From: Micromonospora parva
GTDB lineage: Bacteria > Actinomycetota > Actinomycetes > Mycobacteriales > Micromonosporaceae
Length of the DNA: 64,000 nt
Assembly (NCBI RefSeq): GCF_000718515.1
Contig: NZ_JNZS01000009.1
Coordinates: 379,908 to 443,907 of the forward strand
Direction of reading: 5' to 3'
A model generated the notes under the pieces. The model saw only the letters and a program-made list of their open reading frames with translations, ran no database searches and was not told the origin of the DNA. Shown one piece after another: positions 33,054-41,888 of this stretch; positions within the stretch are counted from its first letter, which is position 1; each line of letters starts with the position of its first letter. The translations under genes and the position numbers were made by a program.

Positions 33054-35093
33054 TCAGCCCTTCACCGCCCCCGCGGTGAGTCCCTCGGTCAGGAAGCGCT
33101 GCCCGAGGGCGTACATGATCACCACGGGGATGCTGACGAGCAGTGACGCCGCGGCGAGTTGTCCCTGTGGCACGACGTCTCCGGCGATCATCGACTGCAT
33201 CCCCACCGGGAGCGTCTTGTACTCGTCCTTCGTGATGAACACGAAGGCGAAGAGGAACTCGTTCCAGGCGTTGGTCAGGGTGAAGAGCGCGACAGCCAGC
33301 AGCCCCGGCTTGGCCAGCGGCAGCACCACCCGTCCGAACGCCTGGACGCGGCTGCAACCGTCGACAAGTGCGGCCTCCTCCAGCTCGATGGGGATCGACG
33401 AGAAGTACCCCACCAGCAGCCAGGTGGCGAACGGCAGGGTGAAGGTCGGGTACGTCACCACCAGCGACCACAACGAGTCGGTGAGTCGAGCGCCGATGAG
33501 CATCTGGTACAGCGGGATGAACAGCAGCGCGCCCGGCATCACGTAGGTGAGCAGCACCGTGACGGTGAAGCTCTGCGCCCCGCGGAACCGCAGCCGGGCC
33601 AGCGCGTAACCGGCCAGGGCGGCGCAGACCAGTGCCACCGCGGTGGACGCCGCCGACACCAGCAGAGTGTTGAGGTACCAGCGGCCGAACGGCTGGTTGG
33701 CGAAGAGGGCGCTGAACTGTTCCAGCGTCCACGGCGTCGGCCACAGGTCGTCGGTACGCATGACGACCTGGCCCTCGGACTTGAAGGCCGTGACGGCGAT
33801 CCAGTACAGCGGGCCGAGCACGAAGAAGAGCAGACCGGCCAGCGCGACCCAGGACCCGACGCCCGACACCGCCGCCGACGACCGGCGGCCACCTCGCGAC
33901 TGGAGGGTCGAGACGACCCGGCCGACCACCGCCGCGACCAGCAGAATCACCCCGAGGACCACCGCCGCCTTCCAGAAGATCTCCGGCGATGCCCAGAGCA
34001 GCAGACCGGTGACCAGCGCCGTGATGACCCACGGCAGGGCCCTGCGGGCTGGACCGGTCCACCGATGGGTTCCGATCCATCGTGCGGCCCGGCGTCGGCG
34101 GGGCAGTTTGATGTTGCTGTCCTGACGCAACAACCGGACCAGGACGAACACCAGCCCGCCGATGATCGGCAGCATGACGAGCGTGACCGCCGCCCCAGCG
34201 CCGTACTGGAGCTGGAGGATCGCCTTGGAGTAGGCGATCAGCACGTACGGCGCTGTCACGTCGCCCGGGCCACCCTGGGTCAGCAACCAGATGAGGTCGA
34301 AGTTGTTGAACGTCCAGATCGACGACAGGGTCACCGTCACGGTGATCACGTGGCGCAGTCCGGGCAGCGTCACGTTGGCGAACCGCTGCCAGGCCGAGGC
34401 CCCGTCGATGGTCGCCGCCTCGTAGAGGTCCGCCGGGATGGCCTTCAACCCGGCGAGGAAGCACACGGTGAAGAACGGCACTCCCTTCCAGACGTTGACC
34501 AGGATCACCGACGGCATGGCCAGCGACGGGTCGGACAGCCAACCCGCGGGCCAGCTGTCGACCAGGTGCGCGCTGGCCAGCAGCGGCCCGATCCCGGTGG
34601 CGGTGAGCAGCGTGTTGACGCTGCCGAAGATCGGGTCGAGCAGCGCGCGCCAGCTGAACGCCGTCACCACCGTCGGCACCACCCACGGCACCAGGAGCAG
34701 GCCGGCCAGCAGGGCCCGGCCACGGCGGCGATGGTGCAGCAGCAGGGCCGCGGCCAATCCCAGCACGACCTTGAAAACCTCGGCGTACGCGGTGAAGACG
34801 AACGAGTTCACCACGCCGGTGTGGAACTGGTCGTCGCCGACGAGCGCGAGGTAGTTGTCCAGGCCGACGAAGACGCTGTCCTGCCCGTGCCGTTCGGTGG
34901 TGCTGGTGATGATCGACCGGGCGATCGGCACGAGAACGAGCCCGCCGACCAGCACGGCCATCGGCGCCAGGAACAGGGCGGCGAGTCGCCAGTCGCGACC
35001 CAGCCGCCGCTGGACGGCCGTGAGGGAGCCAGGCCCCGACGGCGGTGATTTCCTCGCCGCCGTCGGGACCCGTGCAGGACGGACCGAGCTCAC
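33054..35093 (-). CDS. Fused MalF-MalG sugar ABC permease
   Basis: 679 residues, twice the normal permease length. Residues 1-315 are a MalF-type permease with EAA loop EAATIDGASAWQRFANVTLP (Glu225). Residues 405-679 are a MalG-type permease with EAA loop EEAALVDGCSRVQAFGRVVLP in broken form (Glu572) and the end GLTAGAVKG. A basic linker with two extra hydrophobic helices (PWVITALVTGLLLW and AAVVLGVILLVAAVVG) joins them. The frame is continuous, so this is a gene fusion, not a sequencing artefact in an obvious sense. It overlaps the binding-protein stop by 4 nt. No ATPase gene follows. Confidence 0.9.
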   Translation of the reverse strand: MSSVRPARVPTAARKSPPSGPGSLTAVQRRLGRDWRLAALFLAPMAVLVGGLVLVPIARSIITSTTERHGQDSVFVGLDNYLALVGDDQFHTGVVNSFVFTAYAEVFKVVLGLAAALLLHHRRRGRALLAGLLLVPWVVPTVVTAFSWRALLDPIFGSVNTLLTATGIGPLLASAHLVDSWPAGWLSDPSLAMPSVILVNVWKGVPFFTVCFLAGLKAIPADLYEAATIDGASAWQRFANVTLPGLRHVITVTVTLSSIWTFNNFDLIWLLTQGGPGDVTAPYVLIAYSKAILQLQYGAGAAVTLVMLPIIGGLVFVLVRLLRQDSNIKLPRRRRAARWIGTHRWTGPARRALPWVITALVTGLLLWASPEIFWKAAVVLGVILLVAAVVGRVVSTLQSRGGRRSSAAVSGVGSWVALAGLLFFVLGPLYWIAVTAFKSEGQVVMRTDDLWPTPWTLEQFSALFANQPFGRWYLNTLLVSAASTAVALVCAALAGYALARLRFRGAQSFTVTVLLTYVMPGALLFIPLYQMLIGARLTDSLWSLVVTYPTFTLPFATWLLVGYFSSIPIELEEAALVDGCSRVQAFGRVVLPLAKPGLLAVALFTLTNAWNEFLFAFVFITKDEYKTLPVGMQSMIAGDVVPQGQLAAASLLVSIPVVIMYALGQRFLTEGLTAGAVKG

Positions 35094-36520
35094 TGCGGCA
35101 GCCCCTGCTGGTTGAAGATCTGCACCATCTTCGCGTGGGCGGCCGTCACGGCCTGCGCCGGCGACGTGCCCTGCACGACCTGCTGCATCATGTCGGTCAG
35201 GACGTAGGCCGATCCGACCGCCTGCTGGCCCGCGCTGGCCTTCTGCGGGAAGGCCAGGCCGTTCTTCGTGTTCAGCGGCAGCTTCAACTCAGTGATCTTG
35301 CGCAGCATGGGGAACGCCGGGTCGCCGCTGGTGAAGAACGGGTCGGCGTCCCAGACCTTCGCCCAGGCGGGCATCACCAGGCCGGGTGCTTCCTTCGCCA
35401 CCCCGAGCAGCGCGGGCGCGCTGACCAGGTACTGCGCCAGGAGCTTGGCGAGCGCCGGGTTCTTGGCACCCTTGAAGACGACGAAGCCCTGCGACTGGCC
35501 GAGCAGCAGCGGATTGTCGGTCGCCGGGCCGATGCAGTCGGAGAACACGTGGGTGTTCGCGTGCACCGGGTTCTTCTTGGTCCTGGAGTCGGCGTAGACG
35601 CTGAACTGGTTGCGGGTGTAACCGAGGATCCCGGCGAGCCAGTTCTCGTTGTTGCTGGTGTCGGTCCAACTGGCGATCCCCGGCGGCAGCATCGGCTTGT
35701 ACTTGGGGTTGGTGTAGATGTCGCCGAGGAAGGTCACCGCCTGCACCGTCTCAGGGGAGTTGAAGGTGACCTTCCGGCCGTCGTTGGCGGCGATCGACCC
35801 ACCGTAGGCGTTGATCAGCGCCTCGATCATGCCGTTGCCGTCACCGGAGCGGTTGACCGTCATCCCCCAGCCGAACCGGCGTTTGGTCGGATCGGAGATC
35901 TCCAGGCACAGGTCCCGCAGCTCCTCCCAGCTGTAGATGTCCTTCGGGGTGATGCCCTTGTCCTGCATCCAGTCCTTGCGCAGGAACGACCCGATCCCGA
36001 TGAAGTGGTACGGGATCGCGAACCACTTGCCGTCGAAGACGCAGAAGTTCTTGGCCTCGGCGCAGGGCTCGCCGTACTTGGCGGTCAACGCCGTGACGAC
36101 GTCCGTCACGTCCTCCAGGTCGCCCAGCGCCTGGAACTGCGCGACGAACCGCGAGTCGGTCATGAACGCCAGGTCACGGGCCACCCCGCCCTTGACCTCG
36201 GCGTCGATCTTGGCGACCACGTCACCGGCGTCAGCCTGGACGAGACTGTTCTCGATCTTCGTCCCGGTGGTGTCGGCGAACTTCTTGATCGAGCTGTCGA
36301 GCGCTTCGTTCGCCGCCGTCGAGTAGAGCTTCTGCGACAGCATCCCCATCGAGGAACCCTTCATCGACGCCGCAGCGTCGATCAGTTCCTGCGGAACGTC
36401 CGGCTGCACCTTGCTGGGGGACTCGGAGGTGCCCCCGCACGCGGCCAGACCGGCCGCGCCGAGCACCCCCACCCCCATCCCCAGAAAGCCACGCCGGGAC
36501 CACGCCAGGTTGTCGTTCAT
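35090..36520 (-). CDS. Sugar ABC transporter substrate-binding lipoprotein (twin-arginine type)
   Basis: 476 residues of the family 1 solute-binding class. The N-terminus has SRRGFLGMG, a twin-arginine motif at Arg9-Arg10, followed by a lipobox LAAC with Cys28. It is therefore probably exported folded by Tat and lipidated. Later features include ENSLVQADAGDVVAKIDAEV and the typical KWFAIPYH and GYTRNQFSVYAD segments. ATG 36520 follows AGGAGG by 8 nt. The stop overlaps the fused permease start. The ligand is unknown; a plant- or host-derived sugar is possible given IclR control. Confidence 0.9.
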   Translation of the reverse strand: MNDNLAWSRRGFLGMGVGVLGAAGLAACGGTSESPSKVQPDVPQELIDAAASMKGSSMGMLSQKLYSTAANEALDSSIKKFADTTGTKIENSLVQADAGDVVAKIDAEVKGGVARDLAFMTDSRFVAQFQALGDLEDVTDVVTALTAKYGEPCAEAKNFCVFDGKWFAIPYHFIGIGSFLRKDWMQDKGITPKDIYSWEELRDLCLEISDPTKRRFGWGMTVNRSGDGNGMIEALINAYGGSIAANDGRKVTFNSPETVQAVTFLGDIYTNPKYKPMLPPGIASWTDTSNNENWLAGILGYTRNQFSVYADSRTKKNPVHANTHVFSDCIGPATDNPLLLGQSQGFVVFKGAKNPALAKLLAQYLVSAPALLGVAKEAPGLVMPAWAKVWDADPFFTSGDPAFPMLRKITELKLPLNTKNGLAFPQKASAGQQAVGSAYVLTDMMQQVVQGTSPAQAVTAAHAKMVQIFNQQGLPQ

Positions 36521-36906
36521 GGAATTCGCCTCCTCTGTCTCCCCGCACCACCGCACGCCGAAGGCGTGCCTGTGCTCCAGGTGTGCCTATGACGGCGACC
36601 ACGGACGCGTCGCCCGCATCGATCAGTGCGCTCGCGTACCCGTTGTCGAAGTTGGTGGGGTTGCGGCGGCGGGTGTTGCCCCGCCGCCGCTCACCGTCGG
36701 GAGTCCGCTGACGCACGCGTCGTCGTGGCATCCGAGCGAGCCACGCGAGAGACTCCGCGCGCCGCTCGTCGGGTAGCGCGACGAGGGTGAGGCGATCGGC
36801 GACCGGGCCGAGAAAGCTGCGCTGACGTTGCAGTTCGGTCGGGCCACGAGACCACCACCGTTCGAGATTTCGAACTGAGTTCGAGATACCGGATCGAGTG
36901 GTCGCG
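36521..36906 (-). other. Long untranslated leader of the second sugar-import operon
   Basis: If transcription starts near 36900 from the promoter at 36907-36936, the leader is about 380 nt. It contains hairpins GCACGCC/GGCGTGC (36553-36569) and GCGGCGGG/CCCGCCGC (about 36668-36690). Short frames inside have no ribosome binding site. I recognise no known riboswitch. Confidence 0.4.
36870..36884. promoter_or_regulatory. Candidate IclR operator
   Basis: Perfect palindrome TCGAACT-g-AGTTCGA, extendable to AT(T)...(G)AT on each side. It lies just downstream of the predicted transcription start of the binding-protein operon, where a bound repressor would block transcription. A related TTCGA/TCGAA dyad at 36940-36956 flanks the -35 side. 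Confidence 0.5.
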
Positions 36907-36936
36907 ACGCTAGAGCAGCGCCAAGACAGCTGTCAA
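36907..36936 (-). promoter_or_regulatory. Candidate promoter of the fused-permease operon
   Basis: Read on the minus strand: TTGACA (36936-36931), 18-nt spacer, TAGCGT (36912-36907). The -35 is a perfect consensus. It sits between the IclR stop and the binding-protein gene, flanked by TTCGA-containing dyads. Confidence 0.55.
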
Positions 36937-36939
36937 TGT

Positions 36940-36956
36940 TTCGATGTGATTTCGAA
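36940..36956. promoter_or_regulatory. Second TTCGA dyad upstream of the promoter
   Basis: TTCGA and TCGAA arms about 7 nt apart lie directly upstream of the -35 hexamer. They share the half-site sequence of the palindrome at 36870-36884, suggesting two sites for the same IclR dimer. Confidence 0.4.
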
Positions 36957-36974
36957 CCGAAAACGGGAGGCCGA

Positions 36975-37745
36975 CTACCGCGACTGCGCCCGGTAGCCCA
37001 TGCGCGCCGACAGCGCGGCCGCGCCCTCGCGAACCAGCCCCGTCCACTCCACGTGCGCCTGCGGCGTCCAGCGGATGATCGGTGCGGACAGGCTCATCGC
37101 GGCGATGGTGGCACCGGAATGGTCCCGGATCGCCGCGGCGACGCAGCGCATGGCGCTGTCAGACTCACCGATGTCGACAGCGACACTCTCCGCCCGGACC
37201 CGATCGAGGTGCTCGCGGAGCCGGTCCGGGTCGGTGATGCTCTCCGGCGTCATGCCCGGCAGCTCGCCCTTCGTCAGGACAGCGTCCAGGCTCTCCTCAT
37301 CGAGGCTCGACAGCAGCACCTTGCCGACCGCCGTGCAGTGCGCCGGCAACCGGCGCCCCACCCCGGAAACCATCCGGACAGGGTGCGTGCTGTCGAACTT
37401 CACGAGATAAACGACATCGGGGCCGTCGAGCACCGCCACGTGAACCGCCTCGTGGCAGGCGGCAGCCACGTCCCGCACCACGCACTGCGCCTCCCGAACC
37501 AGATCAAGCCGACCCGCGAACGCCGCGCCGAGCTGAAACAGCGGCATGCCGAGCCGATACTGCACCGGCTGACCCGGTACGGAGATCAGGTACGAACGAG
37601 CCTCAAGCGTCACGAGCAGCTCGTGGACGGTGGTGCGGGGCAGGTCGAGCCGCTCCATCACCTGACGCGCCGACAGTTGCGGGCAGTCCAGGAACAGCTC
37701 GAGGACGTTGAGTGCGCGGTTGACCGCCGGTACCACACGGGGCAT
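36975..37745 (-). CDS. IclR-family transcriptional regulator
   Basis: 256 residues, the usual length. The N-terminal winged helix reads ALNVLELFLDCPQLSARQVMERLDLPRTTVHELLVTLEARSYL in broken form. The C-terminal IclR effector domain has LPAHCTAVGKVLL and AAIRDHSGATIAAMSLSAP. It lies upstream of and on the same strand as the binding protein and fused permease, with palindromic sites in the gap, so it probably controls them. ATG 37745 has GAAGGG 9 nt upstream; the frame opens further to 37793 without a better site. Confidence 0.9.
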   Translation of the reverse strand: MPRVVPAVNRALNVLELFLDCPQLSARQVMERLDLPRTTVHELLVTLEARSYLISVPGQPVQYRLGMPLFQLGAAFAGRLDLVREAQCVVRDVAAACHEAVHVAVLDGPDVVYLVKFDSTHPVRMVSGVGRRLPAHCTAVGKVLLSSLDEESLDAVLTKGELPGMTPESITDPDRLREHLDRVRAESVAVDIGESDSAMRCVAAAIRDHSGATIAAMSLSAPIIRWTPQAHVEWTGLVREGAAALSARMGYRAQSR

Positions 37746-37883
37746 GTCGATAGTCCCTTCGCAGTGCCGAGCCCGTGTCAACGATCTCCACACGGGCCGG
37801 CACCTGAAGAGGATATCGACGTCAGCCCTCGACGCCAGGTCTCGGACGCGTCGTCCAGGAGGGGTGGTCCCGGCAGATCGGGA

Positions 37884-38186
37884 TCAACTGATGCGCCGCA
37901 GCACCGGGACGATCCGGAAGTCGACAGTGGCGTGGTCGATGGTGGCGTGCACCGGGGAATCGGCCATTTCGGTCATGATCCCCGAGGCGCTGCGGCGGCC
38001 GTCCGCGGCGGAGTCCCACGCGACGATGTCGGTGATGGTGCCCTCGTCGTCCTGCACGATCCGACGCCACCGGAAGCCGGGCTGGCGCCGCAGGTAGTCG
38101 TTGATGTCCTCGTTGGCGTTGACGAAGTCGGCGCCGGTGAGGCCGGGGACGAGCCGGAACGTCGTCATCTCAAGCGCTTCGCTCAT
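37884..38186 (-). CDS. Small dimeric alpha/beta-barrel-like protein
   Basis: 100 residues resembling stress-responsive A/B barrel or antibiotic biosynthesis monooxygenase-like proteins: TTFRLVPGLTGADFVNAN followed by QPGFRWRRIVQDDEGTITDIVAWDS. No catalytic residues are recognisable. It starts 24 nt downstream of the SDR stop on the same strand, so the two are probably co-transcribed. The function is unknown. Confidence 0.72.
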   Translation of the reverse strand: MSEALEMTTFRLVPGLTGADFVNANEDINDYLRRQPGFRWRRIVQDDEGTITDIVAWDSAADGRRSASGIMTEMADSPVHATIDHATVDFRIVPVLRRIS

Positions 38187-38210
38187 TGGTGCACTCCTCG
38201 TGATGCGCGG

Positions 38211-38948
38211 TCAGCCCTGCGCGGTCGACCGCATGATGATCTCGTTGACGTCGACGCTGCCCGGCTGGGCGATCGCGTGGGCGATCGCGTCGGCTACCGC
38301 CGAGGCCGGCATTCCCAGCTCTTCGGCCGCCGCCTGGACGGCAGCCCGCACCGCAGGGTCGCCACCCCGCTCGGCGAGTTCCGAGTGGGTGTAGCCGGGG
38401 CTCACCAGGGTCACCCGGATGTCCCGGCTCTCCTGGCGCAGTCCTTCGGTGAGTGCCCGGACCGCGTACTTGGTGGCGCAGTAGACCGCAGCCGTCGGGT
38501 CGACGCGGTAGGCGGCGGTGGAACCGATGTTGACGATGTGTCCCGTGCCCTGGGCGCGCATCAGCGGCAACGCGGCGGCGATGCCGTACAGGGTGCCGCG
38601 CAGGTTCACCTCGATCATCTGGTCCCACTCGTCGACCCGCAGCGCGTCGAGGGTGGACAGCGCCATCACGCCGGCGTTGTTCACCAGTACGTCGATGCGG
38701 CCGTGCCGTTCGTGGGCGCCCCCGACGAAGGAGAGCACGCTGTCTCGGCTCGTGACGTCCAGCTCATGGTGCTCGGCGGTGCCACCGGCGGCGCGCAGTT
38801 CGTCGACGAGCGCGGCGAGCCGGTCGACGCGTCGGGCACCGAGCACGACGTGATGGCCGTCGGCGGCCAGCCGGCGGGCGGTCGCCGCACCGATACCACT
38901 GCTCGAACCGGTAATGAGAACGATCTTCGAGCCGGGACTGTCTTCCAC
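38211..38948 (-). CDS. Short-chain dehydrogenase/reductase
   Basis: 245 residues of the classical SDR family. The cofactor motif is TGSSSGIG, followed by DVTSRDSV, NNAGVM, the active serine in NIGSTAAYRVD and the catalytic YCATK. It oxidises or reduces an alcohol/ketone with NAD(P). The arginine pair after the first strand (GARRVDR) favours NADPH. GTG 38948 follows AGGAGG closely. It is divergent from an MmyB-type regulator, a common pairing in which the SDR gene is the regulated target. Confidence 0.92.
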   Translation of the reverse strand: MEDSPGSKIVLITGSSSGIGAATARRLAADGHHVVLGARRVDRLAALVDELRAAGGTAEHHELDVTSRDSVLSFVGGAHERHGRIDVLVNNAGVMALSTLDALRVDEWDQMIEVNLRGTLYGIAAALPLMRAQGTGHIVNIGSTAAYRVDPTAAVYCATKYAVRALTEGLRQESRDIRVTLVSPGYTHSELAERGGDPAVRAAVQAAAEELGMPASAVADAIAHAIAQPGSVDVNEIIMRSTAQG

Positions 38949-39172
38949 TGATCCTCCTGCTGCACGTCGGGCCCGCTGCCCGAGCGCCGCAGCTCAACAA
39001 TCCGGCCGGTACGCGGGCCCTGGAAGGGCGAGGCTTCCGGGGTGCGCCACACCCCGGCACGGCGTACCTTTCATCCGCTTTAAGGGCTTTCTGTCCCGTG
39101 CGCTCTCCACCTGCGGATGGCGCAACCCGGCGGCGAAGTCACCAGGCGGCCGGAGACTCCGGCCCGAAGTCC

Positions 39173-39178
39173 TAGGCT
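39173..39178 (+). promoter_or_regulatory. -10 box giving a leaderless regulator mRNA
   Basis: TAGGCT ends 7 nt before the ATG at 39186, so transcription would begin at the start codon. No ribosome binding site is present. No convincing -35 is seen. Confidence 0.35.
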
Positions 39179-39185
39179 GATCGAC

Positions 39186-40073
39186 ATGCCCGATGCAAAC
39201 CGGCTCGGGGAATTCCTCCGGGCCAGCCGCGCGCGAGTCGACCCGAAAGAGGTCGGACTGCCCAGGGGCGGCGACCGCCGGGTACCCGGGCTGCGCCGCG
39301 AGGAACTCGCAGTCCTGGCCGGAGTGAGCGCCGACTACTACGCCCGCCTCGAACAAGGCCGGGAGCGCAACCCCTCCGCACAGCTGCTCGACGCCATTGG
39401 ACGGGCCCTGCACCTCGACCCCGACGCGCGCCGCCATCTCTTCCGGCTCGCCGGGCTCCACCCCCGGCTCGGCCCGGACAACTCCCGGGACTCCGTGCAC
39501 CCGGCGCTGCTGCGGCTGCTGGACGCCTTCCCCACCGCCGCCGCCTACGTGCTCGATCCCGCATTCGAGGTGCTGGCCACCAACAACGTGGCGGCCGCCC
39601 TGCTGTCCCCGTTCACCGGCCCGACCAACATGGTCCGGGTGCTGTTCCAGCATCCGCAGGCCCGCACCGTCTTCCCCGACTGGCCGTCCCTGACCGAGAA
39701 CGTCGTACACGCCCTGCACCTCAACGCCGGCCGCTTCCCGGAAGACCCCCACATTCGGGCGCTCGTGGCCGACCTGCGACGGGACTCGCCGACGTTCCGC
39801 ACCCTCTGGGAAGACCAGACCGTGCGGGGTCTGACCCGGATGTTCAAGGTCATAAACCACCCCGAGGCGGGGCGGGTCGAGCTGACCTACCAGACCTTCG
39901 ACGTCCGCGACGCTCCCGGTCAACAACTGCTGGTCGGCACACCTGAACCGGACAGCGCCGAGGCTCTGGCCGCCCTGGCGGCAGCAGATCGGGTGATCGC
40001 GGCCCAGCCGGCGGCTGGAGGTCAGCCATCCCAGGCAGCCCCCGACCGCCCGGCCGACAGGCACGAGCCATGA
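39186..40073 (+). CDS. XRE-type regulator with MmyB ligand-binding domain
   Basis: 295 residues. A helix-turn-helix at about 12-70 (VPGLRREELAVLAGVSADYYARLEQGRE) is followed by an MmyB-like PAS domain (AYVLDPAFEVLATNNVAAALL, then GLTRMFKVINHPEAG and LTYQTFDV). Such proteins are thought to sense fatty-acid-like ligands and usually control a divergent SDR gene, the arrangement here. The ATG at 39186 appears leaderless. Confidence 0.88.
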   Translation: MPDANRLGEFLRASRARVDPKEVGLPRGGDRRVPGLRREELAVLAGVSADYYARLEQGRERNPSAQLLDAIGRALHLDPDARRHLFRLAGLHPRLGPDNSRDSVHPALLRLLDAFPTAAAYVLDPAFEVLATNNVAAALLSPFTGPTNMVRVLFQHPQARTVFPDWPSLTENVVHALHLNAGRFPEDPHIRALVADLRRDSPTFRTLWEDQTVRGLTRMFKVINHPEAGRVELTYQTFDVRDAPGQQLLVGTPEPDSAEALAALAAADRVIAAQPAAGGQPSQAAPDRPADRHEP

Positions 40074-40150
40074 TGACCATGTAGGGGTCGGGCCGATCAG
40101 AGGCGCGTACCGCCTGCCAGGCTGATCAGGCGGGGATAGGGAGCAGCGGC

Positions 40151-41053
40151 ATGGAACCGCAGTCCGGAAACGGCGACGATGCGGTCGCGCGTGCGCGCGA
40201 GCTGGTTCGGGCCGAGCAGTTCGGGCCCGCCATCGAACTGCTGCGCGAGCACCTGAACGCCCGCCCGGATGACGCCATCGCCTGGCGCCGCCTCGCCGGC
40301 GCCCTGATTGGACTCGGCGACCATGCCGCTGCGGTCGATGCGGCTGGTCGAGCAATCGACATCGACCCCGAGGATGTGGCTGCCTACCGCTACCGGGCGC
40401 TCGCTCTTCTCATGCTCAAGCGGGACCGGGAGTCGTATGCCGACGCGAAGCGCGCGGTGGAGCTTGCACCCGACGACCACGAGGCGCTGACCCTGCTCGC
40501 CCGGAACGTCGTCGAGGTTGATCGCGATGTAGCGCGGTTCAAGGAGCTCATCGATCGGGCGCTCACCGTGAATCCGGACAGTGCCCCTGCAAGGCACCTG
40601 GCCAGGCAATATCGAGGGCTCCATCGCCGGAACCTAGCCGTCGCGATGCACCTGGTGATCCTCCCGGCCGCGATCGTGTCGCTGGTTGGTTGGTTCGCGG
40701 TAGACACGGGCAGGTCGACGGCCGCTCGTTGGATGGTGTGGCCTTGCCTTGTCGCGCTGACCGTCATCCTTGTCAGAGGCGTGTTCACGTGGTCGGCACG
40801 CGGCGTGCTCCCGATGCTCACACTGCACCAGGTGTCGGCAGCGGCGAGCGCCGCCGGAATTGTCGCGGCAGGCGCGGGTTACGGCGCTACCCGAGGAGCC
40901 CCAACCGCAGCCGTCCTTGGCCTGACCGCTGTTGCGATATCGGGCGTCTTCGGGCTTCTCCTGCTCCGTCACGGCGCACGGCACAGCCGCCTGTCAGAAG
41001 AATCTACGACTGGCCGTAGATCGTTTAGCCAGGACACGTCACGCATGCCCTGA
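40151..41053 (+). CDS. TPR-repeat membrane protein
   Basis: 300 residues. Residues 10-150 contain three to four tetratricopeptide-like units (AIELLREHLNARPDD, AAVDAAGRAIDIDPED, SYADAKRAVELAPDD, ELIDRALTVNPDS). Four hydrophobic helices follow between about 163 and 280. TPR regions bind other proteins, so this may be a membrane scaffold; no partner is evident. The ATG at 40151 follows a GGGATAGGGAG-like stretch. The codon use is less GC-biased than its neighbours in places. Confidence 0.75.
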   Translation: MEPQSGNGDDAVARARELVRAEQFGPAIELLREHLNARPDDAIAWRRLAGALIGLGDHAAAVDAAGRAIDIDPEDVAAYRYRALALLMLKRDRESYADAKRAVELAPDDHEALTLLARNVVEVDRDVARFKELIDRALTVNPDSAPARHLARQYRGLHRRNLAVAMHLVILPAAIVSLVGWFAVDTGRSTAARWMVWPCLVALTVILVRGVFTWSARGVLPMLTLHQVSAAASAAGIVAAGAGYGATRGAPTAAVLGLTAVAISGVFGLLLLRHGARHSRLSEESTTGRRSFSQDTSRMP

Positions 41054-41234
41054 GACCGATCCGTCACGCAGGTCCCACCGGAGGAGGGCCGCCCGCGCCG
41101 CCTGGTCGGCAACCTTCTGCGGCCGGCGGACGGCAACTCGTTCGCACATCTCGGAAGCCAAGATCATGCCTGAGTTGTGCCCTGGCCGTGCCCGATGATC
41201 TTCGGTTGGAGCTGTCGCGCTCAGAGGCGCCGAA

Positions 41235-41309
41235 TGGTGGGCCGCCAGGGACTCGAACCCTGAACCTATGGATTAAAAGTCCACAGCTCTGCCATTGAGC
41301 TAGCGGCCC
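41235..41309 (-). tRNA. tRNA-Lys (anticodon UUU)
   Basis: Read on the minus strand, the 7-bp acceptor GGGCCGC (41309-41303) pairs with GCGGCCC (41245-41239). The D-arm is GCTC/GAGC, the anticodon loop CTTTTAA gives UUU, and the T-arm is CAGGG-TTCGAGT-CCCTG. The 3' CCA (41237-41235) is encoded. All stems close, so the assignment is firm. Confidence 0.95.
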
Positions 41310-41429
41310 GCGCGCTCAGGTTACCCGAACGTCTACGCCCCGGCTGATGTCCGCCCCCGCTCTGGGCCAGTGATGTTGATCTAAGCCCGGGACGGCACCG
41401 ACGCTGGAAGGAACTTCCACACCGCTTTG

Positions 41430-41457
41430 TCACCGACATAGCTTCATCACCGATATA
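41430..41457 (+). promoter_or_regulatory. Tandem direct repeat over the PadR promoter
   Basis: TCACCGACATA (41430-41440) and TCACCGATATA (41447-41457) differ by one base and are 17 nt apart. The second overlaps the -10 hexamer TATATT (41454-41459). The ATG at 41466 follows the -10 by 6 nt, so the mRNA is leaderless. The repeats are candidate binding sites of the PadR regulator. Confidence 0.45.
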
Positions 41458-41465
41458 TTGAGGCC

Positions 41466-41888
41466 ATGGCCACACCCACGCCACTGCGGGAACCCACCTT
41501 CCTGATCCTCACCGCCCTCGCGCGGGAATCCATGCACGGCTACGGCATCATCAGCGACGTCGCGGCCCTCTCCGGCGGGCGGCTGGCGCTGCGGCCCGGC
41601 ACCCTCTACGGCGCACTCGACCGCCTCACCGACGAAGGGCTGGTCGAGCGGGACCGCGAGGAGGTCGTCGAGGGACGGCTGCGCCGCTACTACCGGCTCA
41701 CCGACGCGGGCCGGTCAGTGCTCACCGCCGAGACCGAACGACTGCGCCGCAACGTCGAGGCCGCCACCCAGCGGTTGGCTGTTCGACCTGCGGGCACCCG
41801 CCCCGCTGGCGGCACCGCACGCGGCCCTCTCACCGTCCCCGGAACGGCGGCCCGCCCCATCCTTCGACCGACCGGAGGCCCGGCATGA
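41466..41888 (+). CDS. PadR-family transcriptional regulator
   Basis: 140 residues. The winged helix is typical of PadR (FLILTALARESMHGYGIISDVAALSGGRLALRPGTLYGALDRLTDEGLVE in broken form; then RRYYRLTDAGR). The C-terminal 40 residues are Pro/Arg/Gly-rich and variable. The gene overlaps the membrane-protein gene by 4 nt, so the two are translationally coupled; PadR genes often regulate such a partner. The start appears leaderless. Confidence 0.88.
   Translation: MATPTPLREPTFLILTALARESMHGYGIISDVAALSGGRLALRPGTLYGALDRLTDEGLVERDREEVVEGRLRRYYRLTDAGRSVLTAETERLRRNVEAATQRLAVRPAGTRPAGGTARGPLTVPGTAARPILRPTGGPA

Noticed and set aside
33054..35093. Fused permease as two genes joined by a sequencing frameshift
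   Set aside because: The frame is open throughout and the linker adds two membrane helices needed for topology, which favours true fusion.
33159..36592. Plus-strand frames of over 500 codons across the fused permease and binding protein
   Set aside because: They are Gln/Arg/His-rich shadows; membrane helices and signal peptide are on the minus strand.
36623..36847. Small minus-strand frame of 74 codons in the leader of the second importer
   Set aside because: No ribosome binding site and Ser/Thr/Ala-biased composition.
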